From Neobacillus drentensis NBRC 102427 (GTDB taxonomy: Bacteria; Bacillota; Bacilli; Bacillales; Cytobacillaceae): a stretch of 64,000 bases of DNA. The DNA lies in NCBI RefSeq assembly GCF_001591445.1, contig NZ_BCUX01000003.1, positions 1 to 64,000 on the forward strand, in the 5' to 3' direction. The number at the start of each line of letters is the position of its first letter. The first letter of the stretch is position 1. The notes beneath the pieces were generated by a model. That model was given only the letters and a program-made list of their open reading frames with translations, was not told where the DNA came from and ran no database searches. Positions 46,661-55,710 of the stretch are shown one piece after another. A program made the position numbers and the translations under genes.

Positions 46661-47055
46661 ATGTCTGACCGGGTTGAACGGCTGATTGATGAAGGGAAAA
46701 TTGTGTTTGAGGAGGAATCGCAATGTCCAAGGAAGAGGTAGTCAAGCTGTTAATACTTATTGAATCAGTTTATCCCAACTACATATTTAAGGACGAGGTG
46801 GTCCAGCTATGGTTCCAATTTTGTTCTGAAATGGATTATGAAAAGGTTTTGTCGAAGGTGAAAAACCACATTCGCAAAAGCCCTTTTCCACCAGCGATTG
46901 CTGATATTGCTGTATTCTCCTTTGAAGAAAATGATTTTCCAGAAACTTTACAAAAATGGATGAAGAAAGGACGGGAGAGAATTGATCGCCAACCTAACCA
47001 ACGAAATACATTACCAGAATGGCTTGCCGAATATGCAGCTAGAAAATCTGTTTGA
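46661..47055 (+). CDS. Phage-type replicative helicase loader/inhibitor (G39P-like), prophage remnant
   Basis: The main gene starts at ATG 46723 (GGAGG upstream) and encodes 110 residues: VKLLILIESVYPNYIF then VVQLWFQFCSEMDYEKVLSK. This is the N-terminal domain pattern of SPP1 G39P, which binds the phage helicase G40P. A short overlapping reading frame from about 46661 (MSDRVERLIDEGKIVFEEE) precedes it and looks like the tail of another phage gene. No integrase, helicase or structural genes follow, so it is an orphan or remnant of a phage replication module. Coordinates include the upstream frame. Confidence 0.65.
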
Positions 47056-47156
47056 AGCAGAAAGCATCCTATTCGGCGCGGTCTATATCTCCTGAATTGA
47101 TGCATGAAATCAATTTAGAGCCAGCCATTTTGCGCAGAAACAAAATCAGTTCCAGT

Positions 47157-48398
47157 TCATCTATTCATTTCCCTTTTGTAAGCTCGATTTCGATATTCGA
47201 TAGGTGAAATACCTTCAGATCCTTTAAATGTTTTATTAAAGTAACTTTGATTTTCATAGCCTAATTGTTCGCTAATTTCGAGAATGGACTCATTGGTTAA
47301 ATCTAATAATTCCTTTGCCCGTTTCATTTTCATGTTGACCACATATTTAATGAAAGTTTCACCAACCTCTTTTTTAAACAAACGACTAAAATAGCTAGAA
47401 TTAAGATGTAGAAAACCTGCTACCTCCTCCAATGTTATTTTCCGATGGATATTATCTGAAATATATTTACAAGCATTGGCAATCTCTGAATTTGCACTAA
47501 TTTGAGAATCCTTTGACTCAATCAGCTTAACCATTTGGTTTTTTATATTGCTAGGTTTTGAAGCAGGGACCCCGTTAACAAATGACATTGAAATTTCAAA
47601 AGCATCTTGAAAAGTAAATTGAATCTTTTGAAGAAGTAAATGATTAATCGTTTGAGTCCTCTCTTCACTCTCCGAGTTTATGGGTATAAATAAAAAAGAT
47701 TCATTTTGAAAAAATTGCCCATGAACACCATTTACATTTTCATTGGTTATCATATCAGTAATCACATTATGTATGAAATAATGGACCAATTCAGATGAAC
47801 GGAATGATTTAAGGACCCTATGATAATTATTCATTATACACAAGGTTATCATGTAACATTGATTCGGCAGCAAACCGAGTAACTGTGCTTCCTCCTCCCA
47901 TCCTTTCTCATTATGGATTGGCTGTTGAATGGTTTTATTGATAAACCGTTCTAACATTAATTCTTTATTTTGTTCTAGCGTTTGGACCAAACGCATTTGA
48001 TTGATCTTCTTATACTTTCTTAATTCCAGTGTCTGGACAAACTGGTTCAACAATTTTTCAATCTCTATCACATTCAATCGATCTTTTAATATATATTCCT
48101 GAACACGTAATTTTAACGCTTGTTGGGCAAATTCAAACTCACTATGACATGAAAGTATGGCAACTAATAGGGAGGAATTGATTTCTTTTAATTTTTTTGT
48201 CAGTTCAATGCCGTTTAATTTAGGCATCCCGATATCGGTGATTAAGATGTCAGGCATATTTTTTTCTGCTTCCAATAGGGCGCTTAAACCATTAACATGA
48301 ACGCTCTGTATCTGTAGCCCCAGTTCAGCCCAGTCAATCATTTCAGAAAGAAACTCTAAAACGGGATAATCGTCATCTACTAACATCACTTGATACAT
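47157..48398 (-). CDS. YesN-type response regulator with AraC HTH
   Basis: 413 residues: an N-terminal receiver with acidic pocket DDD at 8-10, phospho-acceptor Asp55 in LITDIGMP and Lys in YILKDRL; a central linker domain; and C-terminal double HTH of the AraC family (ITLEEVAGFLHLNSSYFSRL and the signature ISEQLGYENQSYFNKTFK). It overlaps the 3' end of the kinase gene by 26 bp. It likely activates the ABC transporter operon just upstream in response to a sugar. Confidence 0.92.
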   Translation of the reverse strand: MYQVMLVDDDYPVLEFLSEMIDWAELGLQIQSVHVNGLSALLEAEKNMPDILITDIGMPKLNGIELTKKLKEINSSLLVAILSCHSEFEFAQQALKLRVQEYILKDRLNVIEIEKLLNQFVQTLELRKYKKINQMRLVQTLEQNKELMLERFINKTIQQPIHNEKGWEEEAQLLGLLPNQCYMITLCIMNNYHRVLKSFRSSELVHYFIHNVITDMITNENVNGVHGQFFQNESFLFIPINSESEERTQTINHLLLQKIQFTFQDAFEISMSFVNGVPASKPSNIKNQMVKLIESKDSQISANSEIANACKYISDNIHRKITLEEVAGFLHLNSSYFSRLFKKEVGETFIKYVVNMKMKRAKELLDLTNESILEISEQLGYENQSYFNKTFKGSEGISPIEYRNRAYKREMNR

Positions 48399-50211
48399 GC
48401 TTGATCTCCTTCTTCATTGGGATATACATGGAAACCCTCGTCCCCTTGTCCAATGCACTATGTACCTGCATTATGAAGTCTTCACCAAAAGTTAATTTCA
48501 TTCGTTCATTTACGTTGGATAAACCAATACTCGAAAAACTATTCCTTTGTTCACTCTCGAAGTTCTCCCCCTCTGAACCTGTTTTATCGATTGTTTCCCT
48601 AATTTTTGTAAGCTGGTCCTTCACCATCCCATTCCCATTATCGATAATCTCAATTAATAAATAATCTTCAAGATAGTTTGCTTTTAATATAATGTAACCC
48701 TCATGGTCACTAAATCCGTGAATGATGGCATTTTCGATGATTGGCTGTAAAACCAATCGAGGAATTTCAATCGAAAGTGCCTCCGGCGATACCTCTACTT
48801 TTAATTCAACCTTATGTCTTTGCCTCATATTCATTATTCGAACAAAATCGTGATTAATTTCAATTTCCTCTTGAAAAGGGATCATCCCTTTATGTTTATC
48901 AATTGTAATTCTTAAGAGCTTTGACAAAGAGCTGATCATTTCTGCACTATCATGATCTCGTTTTAATAGAACTTTCATTCGAATAGAATTTAACACATTA
49001 AACAAAAAGTGAGGGTTGATTTGTGCTTGTAACATGGCTAGCTCTGCCTTCCGTTTCCTGGATTGCGTAAGCGTATTTTCCTCAATCACCTGATTCACTT
49101 TATCTAGCATAAGATTAAACGACCTAGATAGGACGGCGATTTCATCTTTCCCTTTAACCTTGGAACGGACAGACAAATCACCCTTTTGTACCTTTGCTGC
49201 TAAATTTCTTAAATCATTTAATCGGTTTAATATTTTTCTTAAAAGATAGACAAGTAAAACTAAAAATACGAGAAAGGTGGCCGTTTGCACAATAAATACT
49301 TGATTGAAAATGGAGTTAATTCTTGATATGGCATTTTCATAGGGATTTAGGGAGATTAATTTCCAGCCTGTAATCGATAGTTCACGTTCATTAATTAAAT
49401 ACTCTTCCCCCTCTATATTTATCACATCGGCTGTATTGTTCATGATTTTTTGATTGATATTCTCAGTTAAAATCCCCTCTAAATGCTTATTCTTCGCAAT
49501 TATCTTACCTTTTTCATTTAACAGTACCATGCCATGATCGGTACTATCATTACTCAAGATATCTATGATTCTATCTTCCATTATGGTTACCATGGCGTAT
49601 CCGTAGATCCCGGAATTACTGTCCCGCAATGGTCTCGCCACAGATAACTGAAAGGAATTATTTTTTCTTTCAGAAGCAATCATTGCCGGCTGAGGAGCAA
49701 TCCAAATTGAACTATATCCTTTTAGATTACTTAAAAATTGAAACCACGGCTCATTTTTTAGAATGAGTGGATTAAATTCACTGTTTGAATAGTTGGTGTA
49801 AAATTTGCCATTATTAAGCAAAATGGTTACATAGGATTTTTGTCCAATTAATGTAATCGTATCCAATTTCTGTTGCACATTTTGATCATTTAAAAACTCT
49901 TCATATTGTATTCCTCTATTTACTGTATTCATTTGATTATTATATTTTAATATGGCATTAAGCTCGGTATCGATTTGAATAAAGTTAAGTGTGTATAACA
50001 TATCTTGAAAAACACTTTTTATGTATTCGTCTGTTAATTTCAATTCATTTTGCGAACTGATAACTGCTTGTTCCTTCACCGCATCTTTTGTAAGGTAATT
50101 ATAGACTGTGAATGTGCTTAAAGTAGGAAGGATTAAGCATGTGATTGCGATTAAAAGGACTTTATAACGAAAAGACAGGGACAATGCCTGTTGTATCATT
50201 TGTGTTTTCAT
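48373..50211 (-). CDS. YesM-type sensor histidine kinase
   Basis: 612 residues from the ATG at 50211, set by GGAGAGG upstream; an earlier in-frame start at 50271 lacks a site. Layout: a first membrane helix (about 17-35), a large extracellular dCache-like sensor, a second helix (about 305-325), HAMP, the His-kinase box QAQINPHFLFNVLNSIRMK, and an ATPase domain with NAIIHGF and DNGNGM. This is the class that works with YesN-type regulators on carbohydrate uptake genes. The ligand is unknown, perhaps through the neighbouring solute-binding protein. Confidence 0.92.
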   Translation of the reverse strand: MKTQMIQQALSLSFRYKVLLIAITCLILPTLSTFTVYNYLTKDAVKEQAVISSQNELKLTDEYIKSVFQDMLYTLNFIQIDTELNAILKYNNQMNTVNRGIQYEEFLNDQNVQQKLDTITLIGQKSYVTILLNNGKFYTNYSNSEFNPLILKNEPWFQFLSNLKGYSSIWIAPQPAMIASERKNNSFQLSVARPLRDSNSGIYGYAMVTIMEDRIIDILSNDSTDHGMVLLNEKGKIIAKNKHLEGILTENINQKIMNNTADVINIEGEEYLINERELSITGWKLISLNPYENAISRINSIFNQVFIVQTATFLVFLVLLVYLLRKILNRLNDLRNLAAKVQKGDLSVRSKVKGKDEIAVLSRSFNLMLDKVNQVIEENTLTQSRKRKAELAMLQAQINPHFLFNVLNSIRMKVLLKRDHDSAEMISSLSKLLRITIDKHKGMIPFQEEIEINHDFVRIMNMRQRHKVELKVEVSPEALSIEIPRLVLQPIIENAIIHGFSDHEGYIILKANYLEDYLLIEIIDNGNGMVKDQLTKIRETIDKTGSEGENFESEQRNSFSSIGLSNVNERMKLTFGEDFIMQVHSALDKGTRVSMYIPMKKEIKHVSSDVSR

Positions 50212-50430
50212 ACCCAACCTCTCCTCGTAATGAAAAAGATCGGGGCAAAAAACAGCCTCGCCCCTGTCCATATTTTAAGCTTATCTATTGTATAGATAAA
50301 TATCTAAATTTTCAGTTTTTAATTCCTAATTCCATTTTACCACCATATTAATAGAACTCAACTACATTCTAGGGCTTAATGAACGTCAATTGTATAATCC
50401 TCACAAAGCAACGGCAAATTCACTCATAGG

Positions 50431-50468
50431 AAAAACGGCCTAGCCTCATTTAATTTAGCTAAGCCGTT
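50431..50468 (-). terminator. Terminator after the solute-binding protein gene
   Basis: 11-bp stem with one mismatch (50434-50444 with 50458-50468) and a short U run on the minus strand. It separates the transporter operon from the two-component genes. Confidence 0.7.
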
Positions 50469-50484
50469 ACCTATTAATCTATAT

Positions 50485-51825
50485 TTATTTATTTTTTTTG
50501 ATAATATCTTGCACTATTTTTTTCGAATTTGCAACGGTTGTATCTATGTCCTGTTTGTCAAGAATCAATTTTTCAAATTCTACAGCGAGGACAGCATTGA
50601 TTTCATTAATGTATGGTACCGGCTGGCCTATTTTCGAAGCTTTAGTAGACTGAATCGTATGCAAGAGTGACTCTCTGTCTAGTTTATCCGGATTTGCAGA
50701 ATCAGCAAATATTTTATCTATTAAACTTTTTGTTTCTGCATCTGTAACTTTTGACCAAGATGGCAGGAACGCTGCTTGCTCTATTTGTCCTTCTGTTGAA
50801 TACCATTTAATAAACTTATAGGCAGCATCTTTATTTTTCGAATTCGCATAAATACCTAATAGGTCACCGCCTGCTGGATTGTATGAAAATTTATCAGATG
50901 GATTATTTTTTGGCATTGGTGCAACTGCAATATTGAAGTCCACTGGGAATCGGTCAGACCCACCAAGTTCCGATAACAACCAGCTTCCAGTCACAATCAT
51001 ACTTGATGCTTGTGTAAAGAATTGGTCTCGATAGTTCAATTTTTGAGAGATCATTTGAGAATATGGTACAGCTGACTTATCTTCTTTTTCCATCTTTACT
51101 CGTAGTTCTAATGATTTTTTGTAAAGCGGATCATCCATATTAGACGTTCCATCCACTTTCAAGAATCCGGCATTTGATTCCTGCGAAATTAGATTTAAAG
51201 ACATATATTGGGACCAGGCGAATTGAAATGGCCCGTGAAAATAAGTACCATAATGTCCATCACCTGTAAGCTTTTTAGCGTATTCTTGAAACTCATCCCA
51301 TGTCCACTCTTTCGGTACTTCTAGTCCTGCAGCATCCAAACGATCTTTATTCAATAATACATACATTAGATTGAATTTCCCCGGCATTGCATAATAATGG
51401 TCTTTAACTTTTAGATCAAATTTGTATTCTTCCTCCATGTTAATTCCGTCTGATTCGATATATTTATCCAGTTGTTCTACCATTCCTAAATTAACACGTT
51501 GAGCAAGCGCATCTATAAATGGAAACATAATAACATCCATTTCTTCACCCGACGCAGCAGCTAAATCAATCTTTTTTAGTGCTTCTTGTGAATCTTGCTT
51601 TTCACTTAATTGGACAACCTCCACTTTAATATCCGGATTTTTCTTTTCAAATGCACTGACTGTTTTTTTCCATTTATAGGCATCTTCTGTTCCATATGTG
51701 TGCAATTTGATTGTCACAGGTTCATCATCTTTTTTAGCGGAACTTGATGATTGTTTTTCACTACATGCAGCCAAAATTCCAATAACTAGCATTAAAGTAA
51801 GAAATAATGTAAAAACCTTTTTCAT
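50485..51825 (-). CDS. ABC transporter carbohydrate-binding lipoprotein
   Basis: 446 residues, cluster-type family 1 sugar-binding protein. A lipoprotein signal MKKVFTLFLTLMLVIGILAA ends at Cys21, so it is anchored outside the membrane. The mature protein has the usual extracellular solute-binding motifs (FEKKNPDIKVEVVQLS, YAMPGKFNLMYVLLN, NSKNKDAAYKFIKWY). It comes last in the transport operon, after the dehydrogenase. Ligand unknown; YesO-like proteins bind pectin fragments. Confidence 0.9.
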   Translation of the reverse strand: MKKVFTLFLTLMLVIGILAACSEKQSSSSAKKDDEPVTIKLHTYGTEDAYKWKKTVSAFEKKNPDIKVEVVQLSEKQDSQEALKKIDLAAASGEEMDVIMFPFIDALAQRVNLGMVEQLDKYIESDGINMEEEYKFDLKVKDHYYAMPGKFNLMYVLLNKDRLDAAGLEVPKEWTWDEFQEYAKKLTGDGHYGTYFHGPFQFAWSQYMSLNLISQESNAGFLKVDGTSNMDDPLYKKSLELRVKMEKEDKSAVPYSQMISQKLNYRDQFFTQASSMIVTGSWLLSELGGSDRFPVDFNIAVAPMPKNNPSDKFSYNPAGGDLLGIYANSKNKDAAYKFIKWYSTEGQIEQAAFLPSWSKVTDAETKSLIDKIFADSANPDKLDRESLLHTIQSTKASKIGQPVPYINEINAVLAVEFEKLILDKQDIDTTVANSKKIVQDIIKKNK

Positions 51826-51886
51826 TTTCTCATCGCCCCCATTTGCATATTATTTTTAATTCATTAAAACCATAATAATAGATTGC

Positions 51887-52912
51887 TTAACTACTCCAAT
51901 CAAGTAATACACCAAGCGCCTCGTCCCGTTGGTTTTGCAGCATCTCATAGCCATGTTTTGCTTCATTATTTGGAAGCGTATGGGTAATAAGTGGATCAAT
52001 TTTAAGCGCCCCTAGTTGAATTAATTTCAAGGCATATTTGCTTAGTTTTGCTCGCGAGGGGAATCCATTTTGATCTTGTAATCTTTCATGGGCACCTGTA
52101 AAGTTTACACCTTTGCTATGAATATACTCATAAACATTTAAATCCACATTTCCTCTCGTTGAACCAAGTGCGATTACCTGACCTAAAGGCCTTACCAATT
52201 CTAGTGCTGGGATTACAAGTTTAGGAGAACCAGTGGCTTCTATTACTATATCAGCATATTTCAGACCGGTTAACTCCTCTACCTTTTCACTTAAATCTGT
52301 AGATGGGCCCGATAAAATGGTCTTATGGATACCTGATTCTTTAGCAATTTTAAGACGCTGTTCAACAATATCAACAACAATTACCTCCGCTCCCTTAATA
52401 GACAATAGCTGAGCGGCTAAATTTCCAATAATCCCCGCACCTAATACAACTGCAGTATCACCTATTTGTATATTGCTTTTGATGATTGAAGTCATACAAA
52501 TCGCGGCTAACCTAGCAAACACTGCCTTTTCGCCCAACTTCCTATTATCAAGCTTTATAACTGGGGACCACACATTTCCAAGAGAAACAAGATTGTAGGC
52601 AGCATGATTCCCTATTGTGTATACAATATCACCTATTTTGTAGTCCATTACCTCCTTCCCTATTTCTACCACTTCTCCTACTACCGAATAACCGGGATAA
52701 AAAGGATACTTTGCAAAATGATTAGTAGGATCCTTAATACCTACATGTGTTCCCGTGTACAAAGCAAGCTCTGTTCCTGGACTAATTAAACTAGTGATGG
52801 TACGGATTAACATTTGATGCCCTTCTAGAGGCCCATCCCCTACAGAGCAAGATTCAAACTCAAGCTTATAGGGTTCAGTAAACAATATTTTCTTGTTAAT
52901 ATAGTGGTTCAC
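51887..52912 (-). CDS. Zinc-less medium-chain dehydrogenase
   Basis: 341 residues with GroES-like N-terminal domain and Rossmann domain (VLGAGIIGNLAAQLL near 165, then VVDI). The usual catalytic zinc Cys of alcohol dehydrogenases (CGSD region) is replaced by ISPGTELALYTG, and the four-Cys structural zinc lobe is absent. It resembles the zinc-independent MDR group that includes BchC-like oxidoreductases. Set between the transport genes, it probably oxidises or reduces the imported sugar or polyol, but the substrate is not known. Confidence 0.82.
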   Translation of the reverse strand: MNHYINKKILFTEPYKLEFESCSVGDGPLEGHQMLIRTITSLISPGTELALYTGTHVGIKDPTNHFAKYPFYPGYSVVGEVVEIGKEVMDYKIGDIVYTIGNHAAYNLVSLGNVWSPVIKLDNRKLGEKAVFARLAAICMTSIIKSNIQIGDTAVVLGAGIIGNLAAQLLSIKGAEVIVVDIVEQRLKIAKESGIHKTILSGPSTDLSEKVEELTGLKYADIVIEATGSPKLVIPALELVRPLGQVIALGSTRGNVDLNVYEYIHSKGVNFTGAHERLQDQNGFPSRAKLSKYALKLIQLGALKIDPLITHTLPNNEAKHGYEMLQNQRDEALGVLLDWSS

Positions 52913-53022
52913 TAACTCACCTTCCTAATTTTTAGTATTTTTTAGAGTGTTAACTAGTCTAAACATTGCCCCCCGGTAGATAAAACCAGTGCCAATACTG
53001 GCAAAACAAATATCCTTAACCA

Positions 53023-53856
53023 TTAGCCCTTAACACCTCCTAAGGCAATTCCTTCAATTACCTGTTTCTGACCAATTATAAAAACAATGATGAGAGGAAG
53101 TATTGCTGATACAGCCGCCGCCATAATTAACGAGTAAAACTCACCATTCAAGGATGTGAATTTCTGCATCGCTAACTGAATCGTGTATAATTCATCCGAT
53201 CGCAGGAAAATTAATGGATTTTGAAAATCATTCCAAGTCCAGATAAAACGCAAAATCGCATAGGTTGCAATTGCAGGACGCACAATTGGAAAAGCGATCG
53301 ACCAAAAAATCCGAAAATGACTCGCACCATCTATTTTGGCTGCATCAATATAGTCGGAATGAATCCCCATAAAGAATTGCCGTAACATAAATGTTCCTAA
53401 TACACTAAAGCTGCCAAGTAGAATTAAACCTAAATGACTATCAAATAATCCTAAATAACGATATAGAATAAATTGTGGGATTAAAATGGACTGTTGTGGT
53501 ACCATATAGGTTGCCAAAATAATGAGAAATAGAAAATTCCCAATTGAAAAATTAACCTTTGAAAAACCATAAGCTGCCAAAGCGGATACTGTTACCGAAA
53601 TAATTGTCGTGCTGACAGTAATTTTAATAGAATTCCAATAATAAAGAGCGAAAGGGTCCTTACCTAACCACACTTCTTTATAATTTTCGATTCCGTTCCA
53701 TGTTCTAGGTATCCACTCAATCGGGAATTTAAAAACATCTGCTTCAATTTTAAAGGATGTAGATAACATCCAAAAAAATGGTAATAAAAATGCAATACTA
53801 ACGATAAACGAGATCACGGTCATCACTAACTTTCGAATGCTAATCCTTCTCTCCAT
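53023..53856 (-). CDS. ABC sugar transporter permease (MalG/LplC-type)
   Basis: 277 residues with six predicted helices. The ABC-permease EAA loop YIDAAKIDGASHFRIFW is clear at about 165-181. It is the second permease; the first ends 13 bp upstream. No ATPase gene is in the operon; such systems in Bacillus often share MsmX, encoded elsewhere. It ends KQVIEGIALGGVKG as is typical of this subfamily. Confidence 0.92.
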   Translation of the reverse strand: MERRISIRKLVMTVISFIVSIAFLLPFFWMLSTSFKIEADVFKFPIEWIPRTWNGIENYKEVWLGKDPFALYYWNSIKITVSTTIISVTVSALAAYGFSKVNFSIGNFLFLIILATYMVPQQSILIPQFILYRYLGLFDSHLGLILLGSFSVLGTFMLRQFFMGIHSDYIDAAKIDGASHFRIFWSIAFPIVRPAIATYAILRFIWTWNDFQNPLIFLRSDELYTIQLAMQKFTSLNGEFYSLIMAAAVSAILPLIIVFIIGQKQVIEGIALGGVKG

Positions 53857-53869
53857 GAGTCGACCTCCC

Positions 53870-54826
53870 TTAATAATTCACCCATTTTTTTTGCAAACTC
53901 CACTGAACTAGAGTGATGAATAATACAAAGAAAAATAGGACAACTGCAATGGCTGAGGCATAACCAATCTTTAAATTTACGAAAGCACTGTCATACAAAT
54001 GCCACACTAACATGGTTGTTGAATTTATCGGTCCTCCCTTGGTTAATACTGCGATTAGGTCGAATACTTTAAATGTAGATATAATTCCCGTGATTAATAA
54101 GAAAAAGGTTGTAGGTGATAGGGCAGGAAGCATAATATGTTTAAATTTATCCCAACGAGTCGCTCCATCCATATCAGCCGCTTCATAAAGTTCTTTCGGA
54201 ATCGATTGTAAACCTGCTAAATAAATAAGCATATTAAAACCAGTAGAAGCCCAAATTTGAATGACCATCAAGGAAATAAGTGCAAAATTTGGGTCCGCTA
54301 TCCATTTTGGTGGATTTTCTATCCCTAATGAGAATAAAAATTGATTAATTGGACCTTCAGTAGGATTAAATAATACCTGCCAAACGACTGCAATCGCTAC
54401 AATACTTGAAATATAAGGCATGAAAAATGCTACTTTAAAATAACTTTTCATATATACATGTTTATCTATAACAATAGATATAAGTAATGAAATCGCCATA
54501 CAAATTGGTACCGTTAACAGAAAAAGTAAATTGTTCAATACCGATTTAATAAATACTTCATTTGCAAAAAGAGCTTTAAAATTATCCAATCCTACCCATT
54601 TCACAGATTGTATTCCCATGATAAAATTCCAGTCCGCAAAGGCTAGGAAAAACGTTGCGATAATCGGCAAAAGTGTTAATACACTCACTCCAATAAACAT
54701 CGGGGATACAAACAAAAAGCCTACCCAATTTTCCTTTTTTTCGATTACACTCTTTTTTCTTTTTTTCCTCTTTACAAACTCCACATTTTCTACTATTGAT
54801 TTTGCTTCAACACTCAAATCTTTCAT
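53870..54826 (-). CDS. ABC sugar transporter permease (UgpA/LplB-type)
   Basis: 318 residues, six helices, with a basic N-terminal extension (VKRKKRKKSVIEKK). EAA loop LYEAADMDGATRWDKFKHI near 215-235. Its start overlaps the YesL-like gene by four bases, so translation is coupled. Partner of the MalG-type permease downstream. Confidence 0.92.
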   Translation of the reverse strand: MKDLSVEAKSIVENVEFVKRKKRKKSVIEKKENWVGFLFVSPMFIGVSVLTLLPIIATFFLAFADWNFIMGIQSVKWVGLDNFKALFANEVFIKSVLNNLLFLLTVPICMAISLLISIVIDKHVYMKSYFKVAFFMPYISSIVAIAVVWQVLFNPTEGPINQFLFSLGIENPPKWIADPNFALISLMVIQIWASTGFNMLIYLAGLQSIPKELYEAADMDGATRWDKFKHIMLPALSPTTFFLLITGIISTFKVFDLIAVLTKGGPINSTTMLVWHLYDSAFVNLKIGYASAIAVVLFFFVLFITLVQWSLQKKWVNY

Positions 54827-55518
54827 CCTTTCGAAAGAGTATTTTTTTTCTTAATGAATGATGACTGACCCATCAATCGAGAATTCCTTTGGCTTACCCC
54901 ATGACTCTCTTGAACTTCAATTTTTATTAATAACCGCTGAGCGAAAAATGATAGAACAAATACCGAGGCACTTGCGAAAAAGAGAAAACCTGCCATTGGT
55001 AGAAATGCAAATAAAAACAGTAGAGAAGCGATTGAAATAAACATCATAAATGTAAATAACGGGTAGGCGATTCCGATAAGAAAAGCTATTTTAATAGTAG
55101 AAAACAGCTTTCTCTTTACCTGTATATAGACAGGAAACACATACATCAATGTAATTCCATACAAACAAACACATCCCAAAAGAATACCTTGGGTTATTAT
55201 CGCTATAGTTCCAGAGAACTGATTGACAAAAAGATAATCCGTATAGAATATAATTGGAATAACCGTTAAAACGATTCCCAATCGGTTCGCACTAAAAAAT
55301 TCTTTTTTGTATATATTCCAATATTCATTGAAAACCCTTACATTTTTTCTCGATTGCAAACTCTTCATAACAGTAAACAAGGCAATTGTAGCAGGAAAGA
55401 TTCCTGCTAATACTAGTCCTCCGAAGGTAAAAAGAACCCATAGGAGATTTAAATAAAACAACTTAATAAACCAATCAAAGGCAACATTAATATTGTTCAT
55501 TAATCTATTAGTTTCCAT
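54823..55518 (-). CDS. YesL-like membrane protein (DUF624)
   Basis: 231 residues with about five hydrophobic helices and a basic C-terminal tail. The N-terminal NVAFDWFIKLFYLNLLWVLF fits the YesL/DUF624 family, commonly found at the head of YesLMN-OPQ type sugar operons; function unknown. It is the first gene of this operon and overlaps the permease by four bases. GGAGG precedes the ATG. The name rests on context as well as sequence. Confidence 0.8.
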   Translation of the reverse strand: METNRLMNNINVAFDWFIKLFYLNLLWVLFTFGGLVLAGIFPATIALFTVMKSLQSRKNVRVFNEYWNIYKKEFFSANRLGIVLTVIPIIFYTDYLFVNQFSGTIAIITQGILLGCVCLYGITLMYVFPVYIQVKRKLFSTIKIAFLIGIAYPLFTFMMFISIASLLFLFAFLPMAGFLFFASASVFVLSFFAQRLLIKIEVQESHGVSQRNSRLMGQSSFIKKKNTLSKG

Positions 55519-55652
55519 CTTTCCTCCTTAACTAATTAGTTAATTTATTTTTCAGGTTACTATACGGATTATTATAAGAAAATTTAGAAAATTAAAATAT
55601 ATAATTTTTTTACCTATTTAGAAATTTTTTGACCTGTTTTTCTCTCATACAT

Positions 55653-55684
55653 AAAAAATCCCACTTTCCATATGAAAGTGAGAT
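55653..55684 (-). terminator. Terminator of the Wadjet operon
   Basis: 11-bp stem (55658-55668 with 55674-55684), one G-T pair, then a U run on the minus strand, just past the jetC stop. Confidence 0.8.
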
Positions 55685-55710
55685 TTTCCAGTTAATCCTC
55701 AACGCATGCG

